11,869 nt of DNA, from positions 1-11,869 of the forward strand of contig BQJS01000154.1 in the NCBI GenBank assembly GCA_021604825.1. Reading direction: 5' to 3'. Shown piece by piece: positions 6,564-11,869 of this stretch; the stretch's first letter is position 1, and every line of letters starts with the position of its first letter. The stretch comes from Phycisphaerae bacterium. Its GTDB lineage: Bacteria > Planctomycetota > Phycisphaerae > UBA1845. The position numbers and the translations under genes are program-made. The notes below the pieces were generated by a model. It was given only the letters and a program-made list of their open reading frames with translations. It did not search any database and had not been told where the DNA came from.

Positions 6564-7475
6564 ATGAAGCGTCGCCGGTCAATGTCAGCGTTCTTGGCGT
6601 TCGGATTGCTTGGTTCGGCAGCGGTATTTGGAGAGCCGCAACAAGGTGGCGGTACGTCGGAGAGTTCCGGGGAGGGTCACCCGGCAGCTTCGCGCAAGTG
6701 GCTTCCGCACGCGTTCGCCGATCAGAGTCGTCTGCACGAAACGTCGGGCATCGTCGCGAGTCGCAAGTATCCCGGGGTGCTCTGGACGCACGGCGATTCC
6801 GGGAATGATCCGAAACTCATCGCCATCAATACAGGCGGAGTGGTCCTCGCCGAAGTTGAGGTTCGCGGGGCACCCAACACCGACTGGGAAGACATTTGCG
6901 CCGACAATCAAGGCAATCTCTACGTCGGTGACATCGGCAACAATCACGCCATGTTCCCCGCGCGATACGTCTACCGCATTCCCGAACCCGATCCGTACCA
7001 TCCGCCAAAAAAGGCTGTCAGCGCCACGAAACGGTGGCGCTATAAGTACCCGGACAAGGAACGTTTCGATTGTGAGGCTCTGTTCTGGGACGGCCAATCG
7101 CTTTACGTGATGGCCAACTTGATTCCCACAAAAGCTGCGGTGTACCGCCTGACTGAGATTCGCGATGGGAAGATGCAGCTCGATCGTGTTGCGGACCCGC
7201 GTCTGGCTTTTCCAATTGGAGCCGACGTTTCCGCCGATGGCAAACGCCTTGTTGTGAGCAGCTTTGCGGCGCTAAACATCTTCGACTTTGAGACGAATGA
7301 CGATTCGTCCATCACGCTTTCAAACAAGCGAGCGATTCGTTATCCGTCGAAGGAGGGCCGCATCGAATCTGTATGCTTTTTTGGAACGGATGTGATCGCG
7401 ATGTCGGAGCTTGGGAAACTGTATCGGCTGAACCCCAAGGACTTCGATGACGGGGTGCATTTTACCCGTCCATAG
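6564..7475 (+). CDS. Secreted beta-propeller-like protein, unknown function
   Basis: A 303-residue exported protein. The start MKRRRSMSAFLAFGLLGSAAVFG gives a textbook signal peptide with likely cleavage after Gly23, followed by a Gly/Ser-rich linker (25-42). The mature part has short blade-like repeats: SGIVASRKYPGVLWTHGDSGND (61-82), DWEDICADNQGNLYVGDIGNN (107-127), RYVYRIPEPDP (134-144), DCEALFWDGQSLYVMAN (169-185), GADVSADGKRLVVSSFAALNIFDFE (219-243) and IESVCFFGTDVIAMSELGKLYRL (267-289). These recall secreted propeller proteins with DWED and GDIGNN motifs; the ligand is unknown. ATG 6516 (10 bases after the ATPase stop) would add 16 polar residues before the signal peptide, so ATG 6564 is preferred even though its ribosome binding site is weak. 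It probably shares a transcript with the ATPase gene. Confidence 0.75.
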   Translation: MKRRRSMSAFLAFGLLGSAAVFGEPQQGGGTSESSGEGHPAASRKWLPHAFADQSRLHETSGIVASRKYPGVLWTHGDSGNDPKLIAINTGGVVLAEVEVRGAPNTDWEDICADNQGNLYVGDIGNNHAMFPARYVYRIPEPDPYHPPKKAVSATKRWRYKYPDKERFDCEALFWDGQSLYVMANLIPTKAAVYRLTEIRDGKMQLDRVADPRLAFPIGADVSADGKRLVVSSFAALNIFDFETNDDSSITLSNKRAIRYPSKEGRIESVCFFGTDVIAMSELGKLYRLNPKDFDDGVHFTRP

Positions 7476-7534
7476 GTTTGGCCTTCCAGACGCTCGACTG
7501 AACGTGTCGGTAACCCTGCCGAGATTCGCCATTT

Positions 7535-7801
7535 CTATTGCCAAGGCTTCAGCGTGATGAGCAGTGTTGCTATGGCGATGATGACACCGAGCGCGGCGAA
7601 CCAGACGCGATACGATTGAAGTCGCACCTGTCGCTCAGCCGCTGCTGCGGATCGTTCAGCCGGGGTGGGTGACGACGATGTCGGCGCCGCTCTTCCCGAC
7701 GTTGGAACACTGGCTTGACTTGCCTTGTGGCGGGCTTTTTCTTCTTTGACCAATGACTTGGCGATTTTCTTTTCGATCTTGGCCTGTTCTTTGTCACTCA
7801 T
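7535..7801 (-). CDS. Small tail-anchored-type membrane protein, unknown
   Basis: An 88-residue protein. The N-terminal 27 residues are strongly charged (MSDKEQAKIEKKIAKSLVKEEKARHK) and look helical or coiled-coil. A Ser/Pro/Ala-rich linker follows (28-55), then a single hydrophobic helix near the C-terminus (about 66-84, VWFAALGVIIAIATLLITL) and a four-residue tail. This arrangement suggests a cytoplasmic domain anchored by a C-terminal helix. The start is well supported: GGAAG lies 6 bases upstream of the ATG on the minus strand. It begins 58 bases after the uvrC stop, in the same direction, so co-transcription with uvrC is likely. No family is recognised. Confidence 0.65.
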   Translation of the reverse strand: MSDKEQAKIEKKIAKSLVKEEKARHKASQASVPTSGRAAPTSSSPTPAERSAAAAERQVRLQSYRVWFAALGVIIAIATLLITLKPWQ

Positions 7802-7859
7802 GTCACACTTCCAATCGAATCTGAATTTTCTACCGAATCCGATCCATGATATCGCAAGA

Positions 7860-9236
7860 CTAAGAATTTGACGACCGACGTGGGGGTATCCTGCCAGACT
7901 TAAAATCTTCGTCAAACGTTTTCTTTCTCCGCAAAATATGATGGTAATGTTGGGCGAACCGATGGGCTTCGTCACGAACGCTTTGAAGCAATCGCAAGGC
8001 ATCGTTGTTGCGGGCCATCCGGATGGGCGCGCTCTGCGCCTGGACGTAAACCAGTTCCTCCTTCTTGGCCAGTGAAAGCACCATCGCCGGCTTAAGGTCC
8101 AACTCCCCAAATGCTTCCTGCGCCGCATGAAGCTGACCCAACCCACCGTCGATCAAAATGATGTCGGGGTACAACTCCTCGCCCGCCGATGCGTAACGAT
8201 ACCGACGTTGGATGACCTCTTTGATCATCGCGTAATCGTCCTGCCCCTCCACGGTCTTGATCTGAAATCGCTTGTAACCCGACTTGAATGGCTTGCCGTC
8301 GATAAAGCACACGAGCGACCCAACCGACTGCTCGCCTTGCAGATTCGCGATGTCGATGCCTTCGATGCTTCGCGGTCGGTTTTCGAGATTGAGCAATTCG
8401 GCCAACTTGTCCAGCCCCTTAGCCGGATCGATGTAAAACGCTTCGATCTGTCGGTCGCGATCGGTGTCGCCCGAATCGTTCAGCGCCTGGATCGATTTGA
8501 TACGGTCGCGAATGACTGCCGCATCTTCGTAGCGTGTTTCAGTCGACGCGGTTTCCATTTCCTTGGTCATCTGCCGAATCAAGACGGATCGCTTGGACTT
8601 CAACAGATTCTTCAACCGCTCGATGTCTTTGCGATACGCATCGCGGCTGATGAGGTCGGCGCAGGGGGCGGTACACTGATTGATCGCGTGAAGCAGGCAC
8701 GGTCGAAAGAAGCGCCGAGAATCATCGTCGGCACGTATCTCCAACTCACACGTGCGAAATTTGAATACTTTTTGCAGCGTGTTCACCGCATCGCGGATGG
8801 CCGCTGAATTGGTAAACGGGCCGTACAATTTGCTGCCCTTGGCTCGCGGGGTTCGGGTGACAAACACGCCGGGAAAATCGTCACCTGTGGTGATCTCAAG
8901 GTAGGGAAAAGTTTTGTCATCCTTGAGTTGGGCGTTGTGGGGCGGTTGAATGTCTTTGATCAGCCGTGCTTCTTTGAGAAGGGCGTCCACTTCGGTTTCG
9001 CAATCGAGAAAATCGATGTCGGCGACGCGGGTGGCCATGTTGGCGATGTCTGGACCACGACTGGTCAACAGGTCAGCCGCCGGTTGAAAATAGCTCATCA
9101 CGCGCGACCGCAGATCCTTGGCTTTTCCGATATATAGGACCTTCCCCTCAGCGTCTTTCATGAGATAGACACCGGGCGAATTCGGGAACCGTCCGATCAA
9201 TTCCCTCAGGGCTTCAATGCGTTTCTGGTCGCTCAT
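7860..9236 (-). CDS. uvrC: Excinuclease ABC subunit C, compact form
   Basis: The nuclease subunit of nucleotide excision repair, which cuts DNA on both sides of a lesion after UvrB recruitment. From the ATG at 9236 (MSDQ...) it is 458 residues, against about 610 in E. coli. Domains in order: GIY-YIG nuclease (GVYLMK 22-27, LYIGKAKDLRSRV 34-46, with acidic CETEVDALLKEARLIK 79-94); a four-cysteine cluster (Cys163, Cys180, Cys188, Cys192), the pattern that binds Fe-S in other UvrC proteins; a UVR motif for UvrB contact (about 216-250, TRYEDAAVIRDRI); and the RNase H-like nuclease with Asp295 (GIDIANLQGEQS), DDY 333-335, DGGLGQ 363-368 and RDEAHRFA 421-428. Catalytic residues of both nucleases appear intact. 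The long linker between the UVR motif and second nuclease is about 110 residues shorter than in E. coli, and the C-terminal helix-hairpin-helix part is absent. An in-frame upstream ATG at 9293 is unlikely. Confidence 0.95.
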   Translation of the reverse strand: MSDQKRIEALRELIGRFPNSPGVYLMKDAEGKVLYIGKAKDLRSRVMSYFQPAADLLTSRGPDIANMATRVADIDFLDCETEVDALLKEARLIKDIQPPHNAQLKDDKTFPYLEITTGDDFPGVFVTRTPRAKGSKLYGPFTNSAAIRDAVNTLQKVFKFRTCELEIRADDDSRRFFRPCLLHAINQCTAPCADLISRDAYRKDIERLKNLLKSKRSVLIRQMTKEMETASTETRYEDAAVIRDRIKSIQALNDSGDTDRDRQIEAFYIDPAKGLDKLAELLNLENRPRSIEGIDIANLQGEQSVGSLVCFIDGKPFKSGYKRFQIKTVEGQDDYAMIKEVIQRRYRYASAGEELYPDIILIDGGLGQLHAAQEAFGELDLKPAMVLSLAKKEELVYVQAQSAPIRMARNNDALRLLQSVRDEAHRFAQHYHHILRRKKTFDEDFKSGRIPPRRSSNS

Positions 9237-9243
9237 CGCCCGA

Positions 9244-9249
9244 ATTGTA
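9244..9249 (-). promoter_or_regulatory. -10 box of uvrC placed for a leaderless transcript
   Basis: On the minus strand TACAAT (9249 down to 9244) ends seven bases before position 9237, so transcription would start at or one base before the uvrC ATG (9236). No ribosome binding site is seen in the bases just before that ATG, which agrees with a leaderless message. I find no good -35 hexamer at 16-18 bases spacing, so this is a -10-based call. Confidence 0.35.
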
Positions 9250-9296
9250 GCAATGGAGGGATTTTTCGGCGACGGTCCGCCTGACGGGTGCATGAA

Positions 9297-9323
9297 ATGG
9301 ACAAGCTTCGCTGAAAATTTGTA
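9297..9323 (+). repeat. Promoter-like direct repeat, copy 1
   Basis: This 27-base stretch matches 9399-9424 at 23 positions with one gap. Shared blocks are ATGGAC, CTTCGCT and ATTTGTA. In this copy TGGACA (9298-9303) and TATCAA (9322-9327) are spaced 18 bases apart and resemble -35 and -10 boxes, though the -10 is weak. The two copies begin 102 bases apart. Confidence 0.5.
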
Positions 9324-9398
9324 TCAACGGGTAGGGCGATCATCACACGAAATGAAACAGATTCATTCCGTTGCTAACGTCCCGATTCACATTCATTC

Positions 9399-9428
9399 AT
9401 GGACGACTTCGCTAAACATTTGTAGAAT
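9399..9428 (+). promoter_or_regulatory. Promoter-like direct repeat, copy 2; likely promoter of the sugar kinase gene
   Basis: The second copy of the repeat (9399-9424) has TGGACG (9400-9405, four of six matches to TTGACA), a 17-base spacer and TAGAAT (9423-9428, five of six matches to TATAAT). This is the best promoter candidate for the gene starting at 9588, giving a leader of about 150 bases. The box context TTTGTAGAATGA is nearly identical to TTTGTATAATGA upstream of the membrane gene at 2274. Confidence 0.45.
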
Positions 9429-9587
9429 GACCGGAATTGTCTGTACAATCGAATTAGCGTCCACAATGACCGCTTGTGAACGTGGATCAGTGTCTCGGGT
9501 CGCAAGTCGGTGTTTCTAGTCAACGCCATGCACAACCACCGAAATGCTGCGAATACCGGAGGCGGTCGATTGCATTCAGAGATCACT

Positions 9588-10589
9588 ATGACCCGTCAAC
9601 TTGCCGTCGGAATCGATCTTGGTGGCACAAATATTGTTACCGCACTGATTGCTGACGACGGTGATATCATCGGCATCGTCACGCGGCGGACCGACGCTGG
9701 TCGTGGTGCCGAACGAGTCGTCGGCGAGATGGCCGACACCGTCAACGATCTGATCGCTCAGAATTCGGTTTCACCCGATGATGTCGTCGGTTTGGGCATC
9801 GGTACTCCAGGGCCACTTCGCCTGAGCAAGGGATTCATCCATCGCTCCGCCAACCTTCCCGGTTGGGAGAATGTTCCCATCCGTCAATGGCTGCAAGATA
9901 AGACTGAGCTACCGGTGCAATTGGAAAACGATGCCAATGCCGCCGCATACGCCGAGCATTGGGTCGGTGCGGGCAAAGGTGCGGGTGATCTGGTGACGTT
10001 AACCTTGGGGACCGGCATCGGAGCCGGTGCCATCATCGACGGCGAAATTCTCCGCGGTCATTTCGAGAACGCCGCCGAATTCGGTCACACGATCGTCGAG
10101 CTGGACGGGCGGCCTTGTAGTTGCGGACAACGCGGTTGCCTTGAGCAATACGCATCTCCGGGCAACATCGCCAAGTACGCTATCGAACAAATCCGCAAGG
10201 GTTCAAAAAGTTCGCTGGGCCCGGTGCTGAAAGCAAACGGTGCGTTTGATTCGCAAGCCATCGCAGAAGCAGCCCAGGCGGGCGACGCGCTGGCCGACAC
10301 CATCTGGGACGAAGCCTGCCGCTACATCGCCCTCGCGTGCGTCAATATTCAGCACACCGTCAACCCGGAAATCCTCGTGCTCGCCGGCGGAATGAGCAAG
10401 TCGGGCGATTTCCTCCTGGGCCGCGTGCGACGCCATTTCACAGCGCAAACCTGGAAGATCTTCGAAGACAAACCGCGGATCGTGCTTTCAAATCTCGGTG
10501 GAAATGCCGGCGTCATCGGAGCAGCAGGGTTGGCGTGGAAAGCACACCGCAGCGGTTCGGCATGTCTGAATATCGCCGCGGCTGAATAA
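9588..10589 (+). CDS. ROK-family sugar kinase, probably glucokinase
   Basis: A 333-residue cytoplasmic kinase that most likely phosphorylates glucose with ATP, feeding glycolysis; N-acetylated sugars are other ROK substrates. Motifs in order: phosphate-1 loop GIDLGGTN (8-15), GIGTPGPL (70-77), sugar-contact ANLPGW (88-93), ENDANAAA (113-120) with catalytic Asp115, phosphate-2 TLGTGIGAGAIIDG (139-152), EFGHTIVELDGRPCSCGQRGCLEQYAS (164-190) with the ROK zinc set His167, Cys177, Cys179, Cys184 and sugar-binding Glu186, and adenosine-site VLAGGMSKSG (264-273). The zinc motif CxCGxxGCxE followed by QYAS is typical of bacterial glucokinases. There is no N-terminal DNA-binding domain, so it is an enzyme rather than a ROK repressor. 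The ATG at 9588 gives the family start MTRQLAVGIDLGG; its ribosome binding site is weak. The gene stands alone, diverging from uvrC. Confidence 0.9.
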   Translation: MTRQLAVGIDLGGTNIVTALIADDGDIIGIVTRRTDAGRGAERVVGEMADTVNDLIAQNSVSPDDVVGLGIGTPGPLRLSKGFIHRSANLPGWENVPIRQWLQDKTELPVQLENDANAAAYAEHWVGAGKGAGDLVTLTLGTGIGAGAIIDGEILRGHFENAAEFGHTIVELDGRPCSCGQRGCLEQYASPGNIAKYAIEQIRKGSKSSLGPVLKANGAFDSQAIAEAAQAGDALADTIWDEACRYIALACVNIQHTVNPEILVLAGGMSKSGDFLLGRVRRHFTAQTWKIFEDKPRIVLSNLGGNAGVIGAAGLAWKAHRSGSACLNIAAAE

Positions 10590-10646
10590 AACCACCTCAA
10601 ACTTGCCCAGCGATCGCCGATCGGCCCAACGCGATCTGCGGGACAA

Positions 10647-11075
10647 TTACTGCTCGTCGAACAATGATCTTTCTCTAAATTCGGATGCCCGTTCGAGCAA
10701 TTCGTTTCGATCGGGAACCACTTCTGGCTCCAATGCGAAATCGACCGAGTGCTGGTCGTGAATCTTTCCCGGGTACAATACTTCGGAAAAGAAATCGATT
10801 CCCGGTTTCTGATACCAGGGTGATTTGATGAAGTGGTGCGTCTTTAGCGTCTCGTATCCGTCGAGCCGCGCGACGACGTCGTAGTCACCGTACCAGAGGA
10901 AATCTGTCGAAACCGGTGATCGGCCGACTTCCTCGTCGTTGAGCCAAACCAATGCGCCTTGCGGTTCGGTGTTGATGGTCAGCGTTCTTCGCACGCAGCC
11001 CGTGTTGACAAGCGTCGCGAGTACGCACCCGATGATCGCAATCCGCAGGAATGGCGTTCGGATAGAACGTCGCAT
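10647..11075 (-). CDS. PEGA-domain putative lipoprotein
   Basis: A 142-residue exported protein. Residues 1-26 form a signal sequence (MRRSIRTPFLR, then IAIIGCVLATLV) ending at Cys27. The Cys is followed by VRRTLTINTEPQGALVWLNDEEVG, a PEGA domain (about 30-75) with the core of Gly-Ala-x-Val-x-Leu-Asn and Val-Gly-x-[ST]-Pro, then LDGYETL. PEGA domains occur in surface-exposed bacterial proteins. A second part, KSPWYQKPGIDFFSEVLYPGK (85-104), follows, then a charged tail. From memory, similar GCVRR-PEGA proteins are common in planctomycetes. The lipobox is imperfect: Asn sits at -3 where Leu or Val is usual. ATG 11129 or 11126 would add 17 or 18 Ser/Thr-rich residues before the signal; the internal ATG is preferred on signal grounds. 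No clear ribosome binding site is seen at any of these starts. Confidence 0.78.
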   Translation of the reverse strand: MRRSIRTPFLRIAIIGCVLATLVNTGCVRRTLTINTEPQGALVWLNDEEVGRSPVSTDFLWYGDYDVVARLDGYETLKTHHFIKSPWYQKPGIDFFSEVLYPGKIHDQHSVDFALEPEVVPDRNELLERASEFRERSLFDEQ

Positions 11076-11222
11076 GGCGGCTGCGGGCGCGCTGGATGAA
11101 ATTGTGGTTGAATCGGTAGTTGGCATCATGCCGGAATGATGCGCGCAAATCGGCGAATCGTCCAGCCGAATTCGGTAAACGCAAATTCACAGCGGCTGAC
11201 GCGCTTCACCCGTACGACAAAT

Positions 11223-11867
11223 TCAACTCCGGCGCCGACGAGATACCGCACTCAGCGATCCCAGGCCCAGCATCATCAGCGGGATCATTCCGACGGCACC
11301 AGCCCCACATCCGACGCTCCCACCAGATCCGCCGGTGGCACCGCTGCCGGAACCGTTGGCTGAGCAGGCGTCGTCGTCGCAATCGTCGGGAATGCCATCG
11401 TTGTCGCAGTCGCCGAATCGCGATTGCTGGGCGTCGCCAACGCCATCTCCGTCGCAGTCGGGCGATAGGGCGAACGGAAGCACGAAAACGTCCTCGTCAT
11501 TGCCAGTACCTTTGGACTGGTTGCCCGAATACCAAACCGCCAACCAGCTACCCTGTCCGTCCGTGGCCAATTGAACGCCGAGATCCTCAGCCGTGTCCTG
11601 TTCCGCGTCGGCATTGAGCGGCTCGGGCTCGTCCCATGATGCACCGCCATTGCGACTTTCACTGGCTAATATGTCGATGTCCTCACCGAGCAGACCGGTC
11701 TGCTCCCAACCCACCATCCAGGAATCGTCCATGCCAGAGGCTATGAATGGATTGACACCGACCGCGATGCGCGAGGGCGAGGACCAATTCCGTTCCCCGC
11801 CAACGGTTGATGATGCGGAATCAGAGTTGGCGGAGTGCGAAACGTATACTTCGCCCGCGTCGGCATA
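11223..11867 (-). CDS. Exported Asp-box / thrombospondin-type-3 repeat protein with C-terminal sorting tail (5' end missing)
   Basis: The last 214 residues of a larger secreted protein whose start lies beyond the right edge of the window; the frame is open to the edge. Positions about 6-130 look like a sialidase-type propeller: VYVSHSANSDS, WSSPSRIAVG, WMVGWEQT, DIDILASESRNGGASWDEP with an Asp-box-like SRNGGASW, and WLAVWYSGNQ. Then come calcium-binding aspartate repeats, DCDGDGVGDAQQSRFGDCDN and DGIPDDCDDD, a Gly/Ser linker, and an ending with CGAG, a hydrophobic helix (AVGMIPLMMLGLGSLSAV) and RRRRS. Such a Cys-Gly, helix, Arg-cluster ending resembles PEP-CTERM or MYXO-CTERM type sorting signals, which direct processing at the cell surface. 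The exact class is not identified. Confidence 0.75.
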   Translation of the reverse strand, partial: YADAGEVYVSHSANSDSASSTVGGERNWSSPSRIAVGVNPFIASGMDDSWMVGWEQTGLLGEDIDILASESRNGGASWDEPEPLNADAEQDTAEDLGVQLATDGQGSWLAVWYSGNQSKGTGNDEDVFVLPFALSPDCDGDGVGDAQQSRFGDCDNDGIPDDCDDDACSANGSGSGATGGSGGSVGCGAGAVGMIPLMMLGLGSLSAVSRRRRS

Positions 11868-11869
11868 GG

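Larger units (their letters stand above)
9237..9587. other. Divergent intergenic region between uvrC and the sugar kinase, with promoters
   Basis: A 351-base region with no recognisable gene. It holds the upstream signals of two diverging genes. On the minus side is a TACAAT box just before uvrC. On the plus side are two copies of a promoter-like element and a third -10-like TACAAT at 9444-9449 lying within an inverted repeat, ATTGT-CTGT-ACAAT (9436-9449). ATTCATTC occurs twice (9361-9368, 9391-9398). The sugar kinase frame stays open upstream of 9588, but its added residues do not resemble the family. Confidence 0.5.

Noticed and set aside
7801..7860. Frameshifted remnant of the UvrC C-terminal HhH domain downstream of uvrC
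   Set aside because: The 58 bases between uvrC and the next gene encode nothing like HhH sequence in any minus-strand frame I read, so the short UvrC looks natural rather than broken.
7535..8146. A longer minus-strand frame joining the uvrC 3' end to the small membrane protein
   Set aside because: The upstream part is an out-of-frame reading of uvrC; the internal ATG at 7801 has a good ribosome binding site.
8127..8807. A 226-codon open frame on the plus strand opposite uvrC
   Set aside because: It is antisense to a clear UvrC coding region with intact motifs; its translation resembles no family and it reflects codon bias of uvrC.
9588..10589. ROK-family transcriptional repressor
   Set aside because: There is no N-terminal helix-turn-helix; the protein begins directly with the ATP-binding GIDLGGTN motif, as kinases do.

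Overview
The window (11,869 bases, moderately GC-rich) looks like ordinary chromosome of a planctomycete, possibly of the Phycisphaerae type. That placement is inference from several traits. A murB-ddl-ftsQ fragment of the division/cell-wall cluster is not followed by ftsA or ftsZ. UvrC is unusually compact. There is a PEGA-domain surface protein beginning Cys-Val-Arg-Arg after its signal sequence, and a secreted protein with thrombospondin-type-3 aspartate repeats and a C-terminal hydrophobic plus Arg-rich sorting tail. No rRNA, tRNA, CRISPR array, insertion sequence or phage gene is visible.

Layout. Positions 1-2172 (+) hold the 3' end of murB, then ddl and an FtsQ/DivIB-like gene: peptidoglycan precursor synthesis followed by a divisome membrane protein. 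Positions 2274-3922 (+) hold two glycine-rich polytopic membrane proteins that look like diverged tandem paralogues; the first is preceded by a good TATAAT box. A hairpin with a T-run (4003-4035) separates them from a TIM-barrel protein of the sugar-phosphate isomerase/epimerase superfamily (4056-4859), whose usual metal-binding positions look substituted. After a 318-base gap come an AAA+ ATPase with an N-terminal winged-helix-like region (5178-6506) and a secreted propeller-like protein (6564-7475).

On the minus strand, uvrC (9236-7860) is followed by a small tail-anchored-type membrane protein (7801-7535), probably in one transcript. A 351-base divergent intergenic region, with a duplicated promoter-like element, separates uvrC from a ROK-family sugar kinase, probably glucokinase (9588-10589, +). 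The right end, on the minus strand, has a PEGA-domain putative lipoprotein (11075-10647) and the 3' part of an exported Asp-box/calcium-repeat protein that runs off the window edge.

I do not see a clear undescribed multi-gene system. The most unusual items are the shortened UvrC lacking both its usual linker and its C-terminal HhH region, the TIM-barrel protein with replaced catalytic positions, the paired membrane proteins in the place where ftsA/ftsZ would usually lie, and the AAA+ ATPase with a long insert between Walker A and Walker B.
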